This document shows, in pieces, positions 37,227 to 48,271 of a stretch of DNA of 64,000 nt. This DNA comes from Actinostola sp. cb2023 (Eukaryota > Cnidaria > Anthozoa > Actiniaria > Actinostolidae), in NCBI GenBank assembly GCA_033675265.1, contig JAUJYZ010000008.1:1-64000 (forward strand), read 5' to 3'. The notes beneath the pieces are model-generated. The model was not told the origin of the DNA and did not search any database. It was given only the letters and a program-made list of their open reading frames with translations. The position numbers and the translations under genes were made by a program. How positions within the stretch are numbered: the stretch's first letter is position 1; every line of letters starts with the position of its first letter.

Positions 37227-40200
37227 GTTATTGTACCGGTAACCACAGCAGCAAGTCAGTGTGATGAGTCAGGACAGAAACGGTTGCACGTTACCAATAT
37301 TCCATTCAGGTTTCGGGACAACGACTTGAAGCAAATGTTTGGGGTGAGTTAATAAGTTATTCCCTGAACTAACTGCATAAATAATGGTCAATTAGACTAC
37401 GCCTATCCAAGCGTGGCATCTTGGAGGATCGCAGTTTTATTTGGGAGGCTTTTCACAGTCAATTCAGTACATTATCCATTGTTAATGTATGTCCGAGGGT
37501 GAACAATTATCTAAACTGGATAAAGGGAAATAAGCGTGAGAAAAGGGAAGGATTTTTATATGGAAAGAAACAAACGTAAAGAAGATGAGAGGGAAGCACG
37601 AGGATGACAGAGAGAGAAGAAAATAAATTAAGAAAGAACTGCATGAACTGAATTTTATTACTTTTCCTATTAATTTAAAACTGAAAAGAAAGGAAGGAAA
37701 AAACTGAGTATTTCAATCATTTATTTCTTTGTTTCAGCAATTCGGTACAGTGGTCGATGTAGAAATCATTTACAATGAAAGAGGATCAAAGGTGAGCCAT
37801 CATCCACACGTACAGATAGATTTTTGGAGAATTTAGAACATTTTTAGCGCGCGAGGATTAAAGGTCATAAATAGCTCGAAGGCAAAATTAGTTCGACTTT
37901 CAGCCTCTAATTAGTGTTTCGTATTTACATGGTGCTCCATACATCATTAATCACATTCAATAATGCTTCATTTACCTTCATAATGAACTCACACTTTCAG
38001 CTAATTGCCAGATAACTGATAGAACGTGAGGAAACCAGTGAAGTGTCTTCATAAGACGCGTATAAATTAGCAAAGCCATTGAGGTGTTATCCATTCTCTC
38101 AGAAAACCTATAAAGTGTTTTTCTAAGATTAATTGACCAATGGAACATTCGAAGGAAGCCAATTAAGTGTATTTCTAATTATCTCTTACTACTAGGAAAC
38201 CATTTTAGTGCATGTATCGAACATTTATATAACCGCGTGTGTTTTACCCATCATGAAAAAACATTGTATCGAATGGTTTAATGGATTTGTAAATTTAAGA
38301 AGCCAATCAAGTGCTATAAGTGCAAAAAAACAAAAAAAATTGTAATAAGAAAAAAACAAGATAATTTCCCATACGTTGTTCAGTACATGCATCGAAAATG
38401 CTAATTTGTCGGAGATCATTCGACTCTTTATTGCCATATCGTTGCAAACATTCTTCGTGGGTTCGATTTCATCGGCGGCAATCGAAAGGTTTTCTCCATC
38501 ACGTGCGTTGAATTACGCGACCATCGGGTTTGTATCAAGTTTTATTTACAGGAAACCCTTGACCCTTGGGTTACCTGTGGTCGAAAATGTCATACGTCAT
38601 AAATAACTCCATAAATATATTTTCCATATATGGTCATAACATCCACATTGCAAACTGTCGTGTTCTTTGATTTTTAGGGGTTTGGATTCGTCACATTCAG
38701 TAATAACGATGACGCGAACAGAGCGCGGGAAAAGTTAAATGGCACCATCGTGGATGGTAGAAAAGTAGAGGTATTTCAAGTTTCTTGATTCTACTTATGA
38801 ATAACTTTGCACAGGCTGCCACTCTTGTGTGTTTCGTCGAGGCTGCCTTCATCAGGGAATATGATTGGACAAGACGATTGGAGTACTAAACAGAAAGCCA
38901 TTGCAATGCTTATTACACCTAGAAAGCCATTTAAATGCTAAGGAAAGCCATAAAAGTGTCTCGCGTCGTGTCGGCCCGCGGCGTTGCAACTTGATCAAAA
39001 TCCGCTGAAATTCCAGTAACACTGCTATTCTGATAGTAAATCCTAGAATTCTGTAGGTCAGCGGTTTTATGCATTCAATTACCTGTCAATCAAAGCTAAA
39101 CATATCCCTACTAAATACTAACCAACATATTTTTGTGCATACTCCACAGTGTTCAAAAGTGAATGTCTAAGATAATGAATGAACACAATGCATGTTGTGC
39201 AAGTTATTGCATGAACAGCTATTGACACTTAGCATTCTTCACTACAATAGGTCAACAATGCAACTCCTCGACCGCTCGCCAAAAAAAGCCCGTCTCCCAC
39301 GCGAGGATCCCATAGCAACGGTACAGCATGCATTTCTATTGCCCTTCATTAACTATCTGGTAGTTTAACAGTTGTATAGAGTTGTGGCGAGTGTTGTAAT
39401 GCAATTTCATGCATGTAATGCGAGACTGGCTGTGACGTCACGATGCATGAGCAATCATTAGTATCACAGACAAACGTACTGGCAATAGATGAGTACAATT
39501 TGCGAATTCGCTCTCTAGCTACATTCTACAGTTTGATGTTATTGCTGTTCGGTCTGATGCATTGGCCGCCCTCTCTCTATATGTCACGCATCGTCACGCA
39601 TTTAATATTTTCCTATAACGTCACGCGACACTAATAGTGGTCTAATTTGCAGTCATTCCAAGAGCTAGGGACTAAATAGCGTAGGTGCTGCTAGAGCCTT
39701 TTTGGATGACGTGACACATCGACGTCTTTGTCTTGTTCTGAGGGATGATTGTAAACCTAGATTTGTCACGCATTCCTTCATTTTCCACAACTCTAACATC
39801 ACGTATTCCAGTAATTAGTCTCATCATTCATCATTTACATATCAGTCACGTGATATACCCATATTTAGAAGCATTCACGGATTTTCATTGCATGTCCTTT
39901 ACGGGTGCGAATAGACCTTTTAACCGATCCGGCGGCCATCTTGAATTATGGGATGCCCAGGTGCAAGCTAGTAACTATTTGGCCATGAAAAACTACGAAA
40001 ACCTAATTTAAAGCAATGAATTTGTACAAAATTATACAACAATACACAACACATGTAGATGGTAAGTCATACAACACTATGGTTAGAGTGAAATAGAAAA
40101 ATAACATAGAGTGATTCCAATAAACCTGGAGATGCAAAGGAACAAAAGAAAACAAAAGAGTGATTGTCTAATAGTGTGTATTGGTGTAGTTAGTAATGCC

Positions 40201-43200
40201 CAGGTTTATTGGAATCACTCTATTGACGCGACTCCACACTGTACAGTTTTTGGGTCATTTGCACCCTGAGCATCCCATAATGTTTTAGCCAAAACAATAG
40301 AATCCAAAATGGACGCCGTATCGGTAAAAAGGTCTATTCTCGCTAAAAGATCGTTCCTTGAATGAAACTTCACCTGCAGCAGTAATATGTTATCCTACCT
40401 TTAAAAACTTTCTATCGTTTAGAGGACGCGCGCTCTATAAGACCTGATGAGCATTCGGCACCGTAAACGACATGTCTTGGAATGTTCACATGTACTGAAG
40501 GAACACGCGTACCAAAAACGAATGACTAGATAGGAAGCATGTGACATGAATTACTTTAGTGATGTTTATAGTTGTATCTTTGAATACAGGACTTGCTCGA
40601 ACTGTAAGAGGACCGCGGAGAGGCATTCTACCCATCACTAAGTTTACAGCGAGAGCGATACCACAACTAACTATACCAGCCACTTATGAAGCAGCGGGTT
40701 ATCCTGGGTATGAAACACCTCACTTCACATTTTGTTCGTTTATTTCTCGTTTCTCTCCTGTTCTGCTGTTTTCTCTCTCACTCTTTACTTTCCACCTATT
40801 TTCCAATTTACTTCTTTCGTGTTTTCCTTTCTTCGTTCTCTTCAGTTCCATCTGTTTATCTATTTTGCCCAATTTCTCATTCCAAAAAGACCTGATATGT
40901 TTCGTTTTTTCCTTTCTCATTTTTCTATTCATTGTTCTAATTGTGTCGTATTTCATTCATTTTTCAGTTTGTACGAAGCATATGCTGACCAACTGTGGCA
41001 AGCGGTATGACGTCATTCAGTCTAAATAAAACTAGATTTAATACTCCAGTTTCGAGTTGTTTAGACACCGCTGTACTCCTTGACAAAAGACGCATTTGCT
41101 CAGGCTTAGCCTCAATCCAGAGAACAACCCGTGCAATTAAAAATGGTATCTATAGTAGAAAGTCAACATTTTTTCGCGTTCTCGTCGGTATTTGTGCATA
41201 ATTTACACTGAATTGAGGCTAAGCCTGAGCAAACGCGTCTTTTGTCAAGGAGTACAGCGGTGTCTAAACAACTCGAAACTGGAGTATTAATCCACAAATA
41301 GATTTAACATTCACTCTTTCGAGAGGCTGTAGTCCTACGCTAAGGACAAGACCTCTATACAAGCATGTACGAGGGCGAGGTGACGTAAAGCAGTTTTAGG
41401 AAACACAATGTAGTAAGGGGTGGACCATTAGATTATTGATGGGGGGGTTGCATGAATTTTGGCTGCTCGATTTTTTTTTCCTTTGCTCCTAGCTCTGCAC
41501 GTTATTTTTTTCAAGGACCTTGACCTTGCACGATATTTTTTTCCCTCAAGTTTATAAATTTATAAGTTTACCTTACAAAAATTTCGCATTAACATAGAAT
41601 TTATAGTGCCGTCTTATGGCCAATAACTGAATAATAATTATGTTCAATCAAGAAAATATTTAATACTTACTATTGTTACTGTTTCTAAAAGGAAACTAAG
41701 ATTCCTTTTTAAGATTTATATATATATATTTATATCTATCTATTTTGTATATATTTTATATACACTCGATTGCAGAAAGGTTGTTAAGTAAGTATACATT
41801 TATACAAATATCTAATGAGATACAAGTCTAATGACAGAGATACAAAGTGTGAAACATCACTTATTATCTTCTAATATATCATAATCATCAATTTTAGATT
41901 AGAATCGCATCCAGCAAGGGCAACACAATAGTTTTCAGCACTATTTTGTGTTGAAACAGTTGTATTTTAGCATGAATAACATTTTGCATCTTATTAGATA
42001 TTTCAGTATAAATACAAAATGTACTATACAACGTTTCTCCCGACGTAGTCAATCGATAAAATTCGATATCGATACAAATCGATAATAATCAAGTGATGGT
42101 TATCGATTTTTAACGGAAATCGGTAAAAATCGATGAAGAAAAAAAGTGTGATATCGATTTTTATCGATTTTTATCGATTTTTATCGCAGCCAGAATGGCC
42201 AGAATGGCTGTATCTTAAATAATGTAGGAGAGAGTTGAAGGCAGCCAACTTCTAATGTCCACAAAACTTTAATAAATAGACGTTTCGACCTTCACTCTTC
42301 TTAAAAATTCCATAATTCTCCTTCCTTCCCGTGCGCCTTTGCGCCCCACCTTCCCAAAGCGCCTTTGCGCACTTTCCATTTTTTTCCGGTTTCTTTCCGG
42401 TCCGGTTTACTTCCCTTTCCACGGTATTAAAGTAACGACTAGGAACGAGTCTGGTGTATTATTAAAATCAAATGATCTTTATCGTCTTTTAATATTTATA
42501 TATTGAAATCGGCTACATTGCTTGCTCGATTTTTTTTCCCTTCCTTTATGTGTTGCGCGATTTTTTTTTTCCTTAGGAAAGGCTTGCTCGATATTTATTT
42601 TGGGATTCGTGCAACCCCCCCATCAGTAGTCTAATGGTCCACCCCTAATAGATCTTTGTCTAGAGCTGAGCACATCAACACAGAAACCGCATTTCCTGTG
42701 TGATCATCACTGTCTTTCAATCAGTGTCGTGTACTCACCTTCTACTTGACCTTCAATGACTCCATGTTGAATGTCTTTTTGCAGGCATATCTCAGAAGAC
42801 CGACCTGTGCTGCGTATCCAAGGTAACTGATGAACATCCCAAACACTTGCGGGCTCCCTGTGTATGAAGAAAAAACCTCCACAGGGAGCCCATGCATTGC
42901 TTGTTTGACAGTAACCCATTCTCACGTATTGTTTGTTTGTTTGTTTTTAGTTATGAACTCGCTTACACCACAGGGTACCCGGTAAGTAGATCACTATGAA
43001 TAAAATTGCGTGGTTACTGTGTTGTGACATTCCTTTTCTCCCCTTCCACATCCCTCTCAAATCCTTACCTGGGTTCCCTGTGTCACTCTACCATGGATCG
43101 GATCTACACGCATGCGCAATGCAAATACAAATATCTTTATATTAGTTATTTTAGAGTAGAAATTTAAATTATATTAGTATTTTAATTAGAATGTATAGTA

Positions 43201-43438
43201 ATTATTTATTTAGCATTTAGAATTTTATATACATAGTTTTTATTTTTATTTCCATTGTTTTACACACGACCCCACATAAATAAATAAAGTTATTGTATTG
43301 TATTGTATTGTATTGTAACTTGTTTTGGGTCGTTTCTAGGCAACAGCATACGCAGCAGTCCCTGCTGCCTACCGTACCATAGCAGCCCCACCCCCGTCAG
43401 TAGCATATGGAACTGGATTCCGATACACTCCATACTAA
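37056..43438 (+). CDS. RBFOX: RBFOX-family RNA-binding splicing regulator
   Basis: RBFOX proteins bind UGCAUG in pre-mRNA through a single RRM and control alternative splicing. Exons: 37056-37343 ([11 protein letters not shown], polyGln at about 37,155-37,226, then start of the RRM), 37738-37791 (54 nt), 38678-38770 (93 nt), 39251-39320 (70 nt), 40590-40707 (118 nt), then 40968-41004 or 42951-42981, and 43340-43438 ending in TAA. The RRM has RNP2 (LHVTNI), [15 protein letters not shown] and RNP1 (GFGFVTF), and the typical VNNATPR after it. The 54- and 93-nt RRM exons match vertebrate RBFOX exon sizes. The C-terminus is Ala/Tyr/Pro-rich and ends GTGFRYTPY. The last two exon choices give 253 or 251 codons without the candidate first exon. 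Sequence divergence from bilaterian RBFOX supports an early-branching animal. Confidence 0.93.
38031..38962 (+). repeat. degenerate periodic motif around the 93-nt RBFOX exon
   Basis: A motif near gaaagccattnaagtg occurs about nine times on the plus strand: near 38,031, 38,072, 38,102, 38,154, 38,195, 38,299, 38,891, 38,921 and 38,942. Spacing is usually 20-50 bases. Copies lie on both sides of the 93-nt RRM exon (38,678-38,770). It may be an eroded minisatellite or a set of RNA-level regulatory sites. Confidence 0.55.
39189..39449 (+). promoter_or_regulatory. cluster of UGCAUG splicing elements around the 70-nt RBFOX exon
   Basis: TGCATG occurs at 39,189, 39,208, 39,410 and 39,444, and GCATG at 39,326, six bases past the exon's end. 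The exon is 39,251-39,320. One hexamer is expected per ~4 kb by chance. UGCAUG is the known RBFOX binding site. Further plus-strand copies lie at 37,640, 38,209 and 39,889. Confidence 0.7.
39914..40334. mobile_element. MITE family B, copy 1, with nested insertion
   Basis: Ends gaccttttaaccgatccggc and the inverse of gacctttttaccgatacggc, bordered by TA. The inverted homologue at 58,972-59,263 matches throughout, except that this copy is interrupted at 40,109-40,220. It lies in the RBFOX intron between the 70-nt and 118-nt exons. Confidence 0.9.
40109..40220. mobile_element. MITE family C (112 bp) nested in family B
   Basis: Ends gagtgattccaataaacctg and caggtttattggaatcactc are perfect inverted repeats flanked by TA on both sides. 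The uninterrupted family B copy at 58,972-59,263 has a single TA at this site, giving direct empty-site evidence for TA target duplication (Tc1/mariner-like). Confidence 0.93.
40968..41004 (+). other. RBFOX: RBFOX alternative microexon 6a (37 nt)
   Basis: Preceded by a long pyrimidine-rich tract (40,735-40,967) ending ttttcag and followed by gtatga. Joined to the 118-nt exon (leftover GG) it reads [13 protein letters not shown] and ends in phase 0, as required by the last exon. Length is 3n+1. If exon 42,951-42,981 were also included the frame would meet TGA at its second codon. Confidence 0.75.
41038..41291. mobile_element. ~250-bp MITE with ~75-bp inverted repeats
   Basis: Left arm ttaatactccagtttcgagt runs to ttgctcaggcttagcctcaa; the right arm is its inverse, ending actcgaaactggagtattaa. 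Terminal ttaa could be a TTAA or TA target duplication. It lies just after microexon 6a in the RBFOX intron. Confidence 0.88.
41414..42647. mobile_element. 1.2-kb non-autonomous inverted-repeat element in RBFOX intron
   Basis: Left end aggggtggaccattagatta, right end taatggtccacccct (inverted), with matching subterminal ggggggttgca / tgcaacccccc and gctcgattttttt motifs. The interior includes a tract rich in atcgattttt (42,050-42,190). No ORF of note. It separates the two alternative RBFOX microexons. Confidence 0.85.
42951..42981 (+). other. RBFOX: RBFOX alternative microexon 6b (31 nt)
   Basis: Preceded by a GTTT-rich tract ending tttttag and followed by a strong donor, gtaagt. Joined to the 118-nt exon (leftover GG) it reads [11 protein letters not shown] and ends in phase 0, feeding directly into the last exon. 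Length is 3n+1, the same phase behaviour as microexon 6a, so the two are mutually exclusive alternatives. Confidence 0.8.
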
Positions 43439-45055
43439 TGTACAGACACCACCCCTACCAGTAACTATCGACAAGTGGTCGTTAGCGAGCAAAATACACA
43501 ACCAGGTCATACCCACGTGATCAGTTCGTGATCTGTCGTTCAATGGATCCAAAGGTCGCTCAAGGTTCCAGCGGTTTCTGTCCGGCGCTCGTGACTTGGT
43601 CGGGTGACTTCGGAGCGCCAGACAAAAACCGCTGGAACCTTGAGTATGACGGTCACCTAATTTGAATGCGTTTTTCATTGAACCTTGTTAATACGGACAT
43701 CGCCTTTTATAGAGGATTTTCTAACGACGGGTTTTCATGGAATACTTTGTGTCCGTATTTCAAAGGTTATGTTGTATGTTTGCTTCCCACCCGGCTTTTA
43801 ATCTCAGTATCGAATGCTGAATGGCAAAGACCGCTGTCTTAATGTAATGCAGGCGTGCCTTTCTATTACCGTCCATTTCTTAGAGTGATCTGTATTTGAC
43901 AAACCAGCACAACACCTTACTTTCACATGATTTTTAACTTTAGTGTGTCTTTACTAAGTACCAGTCTTCGACATTGGTTACATTACGTATAGAGTCGTTT
44001 TCGTATGAAACCTACGGTACCTCAAATGGCTTCCTTTCTGAACCAATCAAAAACCGTGCAGATGCATCTCATCCAATCAAACTCTTTCAATACGGCACGG
44101 TACGGTAACTTTTCCGCTCATACGAAAACGACTCTATCATCCACGAGTTGTAAACCACAGCGTACAAAAATTATCATAAGTGACACAATTGTACCTCTGA
44201 GAGCCGAAAATGCTATTATTTTCACCGCTCCTAGCCGGGTCAACAACCTTGTAGCACCAACGTGTAGATATAGGTTATTTATTGTTTAGTTACAGTACAA
44301 GAATAGGTCGGTTTCTTCTGCGCGATTTGTGGCTGCGTATGACGTCATCGCTCACGACACATCGCTGACGTCACCAGCTTTTTTTTGTTTTGTTTTGTTT
44401 TGTTTAGGCTGTAATTTTAACGGCAAATCGTGCAGGACAAATCGACAATGATTTAAAGAAATAGATTAATTGAAGCGCCACCGAGTGGCAAAGAGTATCA
44501 GACTTAGGAGTACGTCATATATTTCTAGACTGCAGGATCAATAACCTGTCAATCAAATTTTTGAGAAAAATTTTAAAGCGAAGAGGAGAAAATGGTTGAT
44601 TTTTATTATGTAAAAGTTTGAAATATTTGAAATTTTAAACGATTGTCTAAAAGTGTTTGTAAGTTGACTGATGTATGTGTAATTAAACAGATTTGATGAA
44701 TAGATGCACTTGAGTAGTCACTGACGAAACTTGAACGCTCGCGTTGGAGTTCCTGTGTTGGATTTACGATATCACCACAGGAAGCCCAACCAACACAGGA
44801 ACTCCACCGAGAGCATGGTAAGCCTGTGCTTGAACATGTTGAACACCGCGTAAAAAGCGCACTAAATTGACTGACGTTTCGGACGTTATTAGTACGTCTG
44901 CGGAGAAAAGAGAAGTTGATCAGAAAGCCAATAGTTTATATAGACCTTTTTAGTCTTCTTCCTCCTCCTCCTCTCCCCCAATCTCTTCCCCTCCCCAGAG
45001 CCGGCTAAGCAGGCTATTACTACAAACGTCAGTAAATTTAGTGTCTTTTCACAGT
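43439..45055. other. RBFOX 3' flank and intergenic stretch
   Basis: The first few hundred bases are presumably RBFOX 3' untranslated region. An inverted pair (caaggttccagcggtttctg at 43,561 with cagaaaccgctggaacc-like sequence at 43,625) lies within it. MITE family E copy 2 and a hairpin at 44,734-44,806 (ttggagttcctgtgttgg / ccaacacaggaactcca) follow. No other gene is seen. Confidence 0.55.
43992..44134. mobile_element. MITE family E, copy 2 (143 bp)
   Basis: Ends gagtcgttttcgtatga and tcatacgaaaacgactc, flanked by TA on both sides. It shares termini and accaatca motifs with the copy at 32,999-33,200. Confidence 0.9.
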
Positions 45056-45965
45056 TTCATTCTACACACTTGTTGATTGTTATACACCGATACAGTCTCT
45101 ACTAGTTTAACCACTAGTCCCTGTCTATACACTGACACAGTCTACTAGTTTAACCACTAGTCCCTATCAGTTTCATTCTACACACTTGTTGATTGTTATA
45201 CACGACGCACTACTAGTTTAACCACTAGTCCCTATCAGTTTCATTCTACACACTTGTTGATTGTTATACACCGACGCAGTCTCTACTAGTTTAACCACTA
45301 GTCCCTATCAGTTTCATTCTACACACTTGTTGATTGTTATACACCGACGCAGTCTCTACTAGTTTAACCACTAGTCCCTATCAGTCTCTACTAGTTTAGT
45401 CCCTATCAGTTTCATTCTACACACTTGTTGATTGTTATACACCGACGCAGTCTCTACTAGTTTAACCACTAGTCTCCCTATCAGATTTTCATTCTACACA
45501 TTTTGATAAAATTGATTGTTTATTTACAAAGACGACGACGTTTCAGTCTCTACTAGTTTTTTCACGAACCACTTTAGCCGCTAGCACACTACTGGAAACA
45601 ATCTCAAAGTAAAGCGACTGATCAGTGGAAACAAGCTGTGCTTGTGAAAGATGAAAGTTTGAGTTTGAGATGAGGTAAGTTTTATGGACATCTACCATAG
45701 CAGTGACGCCATCACCCATTTAAAGCGTACTTGTTGATTGTTAGTACACTGACGACGCAGTCTCTACTAGATTTTTTTTAACCACTAGTCACTATCCCTA
45801 TCAGCATTTTCATTCTACACACTTGTTGATTGTTATACACCGACGCAGTCTCTACTAGTTTAACCACTAGTCCCTATCAGTCTCTACTAGTTTTTAACCA
45901 CTAGTCCCTATCAGTTTCATTCTCCACACACATGTTGATTGTTGCTTTACACCGACGCAGTCTCT
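45055..45965. repeat. ~72-bp minisatellite, interrupted
   Basis: Units contain cagtttcattctacacactt, gttgattgttatacaccgac and gcagtctctactagtttaac. About eight copies in all, split by a unique stretch at about 45,540-45,720 that is itself the left arm of an inverted repeat. Confidence 0.93.
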
Positions 45966-46326
45966 GCTCCGGCGTGAAATATGCGGCGAAACAAGGGAAG
46001 AAAGATGAGGAAGAGGGAGGATGAATAAGACGATTTAAGAACGAGTCTCCAAGAAACAGATAGAAAGAAAACGTTTTTCCCAGAGATTTTACTGAGTTAC
46101 GAATTAAGAGAGATTTGATGATAAAATTAAGCGATAAAAAGTTAGAAAACATCAGTTACAAAGAGCGACGACGTTTCGACGATGGCTTAACGTCATTATC
46201 GAGTCAAAAATGAGAACAATGTCCATAAAACTTACCTCATCTCAAACTTTCATCTTTCACAAGCACAGCTGTAACAGTCGCTTTACTTTGAGATTGTTTC
46301 CAGTAGTATGCTAGCGGCTTAAAGTG
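45571..46326. repeat. long inverted repeat with ~115-bp arms
   Basis: The left arm (about 45,580-45,692, with ggaaacaatctcaaagtaaa and gatgaggtaagttttatgga) pairs with the right arm (about 46,219-46,326, tccataaaacttacctcatc to tttgagattgtttcc). The minisatellite's last copies lie in the loop. Confidence 0.85.
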
Positions 46327-46426
46327 GAGAGGTATCGTGACTCAAAAACCCCATCGAGTCACCTTAACGTCATTATCGAGTCAAAAATGAGAACAATTAT
46401 TCTATTGTTCTTATACATGTATACAC

Positions 46427-46615
46427 CTGTTTTCAAAAACGTTGCCCATTTACAAAATACAAAATAGTAAAATAGTAAAAAGGAATTAATTAGAGAAACA
46501 ATAAGCCAGAGTTCAGCTTGAGTGCATTTCTTTTGTTTCTCTAATGAATTCCTTTTTTGCTATTTTACTATTTTGTATTTTGTAAATGGGCAACGTTTTT
46601 GAAAACAGGTGTGTG
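46427..46615. mobile_element. fold-back element with ~70-bp arms
   Basis: Left arm cacctgttttcaaaaacgtt followed by gcccatttacaaaatac; right arm the inverse, ending aacgtttttgaaaacaggtg. The loop is about 40 bases. Confidence 0.87.
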
Positions 46616-46659
46616 TATATTTATATGATTTGTAAGATACACTCGTTTGCAGAAACGTT

Positions 46660-48271
46660 GTAGTATACATTTATACAAATAAAAAATGATACAAGATATC
46701 TAATGAGATACAAAGTGCGAAACATCGCTTATTTTCTTCTAATATATCTGAAAAATCGATTTTAGATTAGTATAGTATCGCATTCAGCAAGGACAACACA
46801 ATGATTTTCAATTTTTAAAATAATGATCAGTTTCGTTTTTAACAAGTGACGTTATTAAGCCAACGTCGTCGTTCTTTGTAAATAATATTTACTGAGTTAA
46901 TTACAAATATTAATATTTAATTGCTGCTATGGCAAAATACAAGGTTGGAATACAAGCCAGACCAGTCAACAGGCCTCTGTAGTCTATACCTCAATGGTAC
47001 AGGTGGTGTGGTACAGGCAGGGACACTGACGGCTTCTAATACTGAGAGAATTAACAATCACAGGCAATTTCTGTAAAGTAAACTAACAAACATAGTCAGT
47101 CTTTATCAAGTAAAATAACAAAAGTTGATAATAAACATAATGCACTTTACTTCAGTCAGGGCGAAGTTGGGCAAATATAGTTTTAGTGCGCGCGTCTCAG
47201 TTCAGTAAAGCGTCTCAGTATAAACTCTCGTACAAAGACACATTGTTTGCTCAGGTTGCCCGTCTTGATGTAATGCGCCTTCTGACTTAGGTACAAATCA
47301 GAAAACTATTGTTTGTTGAGCGGTCACCGCTCATCAAACAATAGTTTTCTGATTTGTACCTTAGTAGAGCGCTCAAGTGTAAACACGGCATTAGAGACGC
47401 CGCTAAAAGACGAATTTAAATTATTTACCCAACTTCGTCGAGAACGGGCAGGAGACGGATTTGAGTCCAGACCCATTATCCGTTTCAGTGCTGATCGAAC
47501 TATAATTGCAAATAGTTATTCATAACTTTCTAACTAGAAAACCCCGCCACAGCATAACAATAGAACCACCACTTGCACCTGTTGTATTCTGAGTCGTTTT
47601 CAAAGAGATTGAGTGTAGCCGGCGGCGCTTCAAAAGTTGACTCATTCTCCGTGAGAACAAACTTGAAACTTACTCCTATAAATCAGTTGGAACACTATCA
47701 TCTGATGTTCTTTTCTGCATGCACGATTCGACTGATTCAGATTATTATTATCGACTCTGAAACGGCGCAATTGCTCTCTAGCACTGCTGAGTAAACGAGC
47801 GTCACGAAGACGCTATTTCATGATGAACAAACACTTAGGTAGATATTCCTAACGATCATCTACGTTGCCCTTGGTGGTAAAACAAATGATATGAACACTT
47901 CCTTTCACTTGTACTGATCACTGATGATATTATCATGTTAATTAATATATTTTTAAATTGCTGCCTGACCGTATAGCCATCAGATGCGATACTTTATAGA
48001 ATGAAAGAATATATCTCCAGGAGATTTCGTACATATTTGATTAAAGACCACAAAAACTATAGATATTAAACAAGAGTCTCTTGATATTAAAGTATGAAAA
48101 TATGGAATGATTAGAAATAGAATGCAGTATCAAATATATATGACATGTTTAGTCTAATACCCCTCCCCACCCCTCCCCACTGGATGAAATGCACTAGTCC
48201 TCAGTCCTCACAACATCTGCACATTTGACATCTGTGAACAGAACTCAGAGATCCTCAGAGAACTTCTAAAT
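46660..48271. other. intergenic stretch upstream of the JmjC gene
   Basis: No supported gene. Contains the palindrome at 47,290-47,361. The JmjC promoter should lie immediately left of 48,272; no core motif is clear. Confidence 0.5.
47290..47361. repeat. 72-bp near-perfect palindrome
   Basis: gtacaaatcagaaaactatt with gtttgttgagcgg pairs with its inverse around the centre gagcggtcaccgctc. Essentially no spacer. Confidence 0.9.

Noticed and set aside
40559..41029. 156-codon plus-strand ORF running through RBFOX exon 5 into the next intron
   Set aside because: The first part is the genuine 118-nt exon; the Phe/Ser/Leu-rich remainder is the pyrimidine tract before microexon 6a read as protein.
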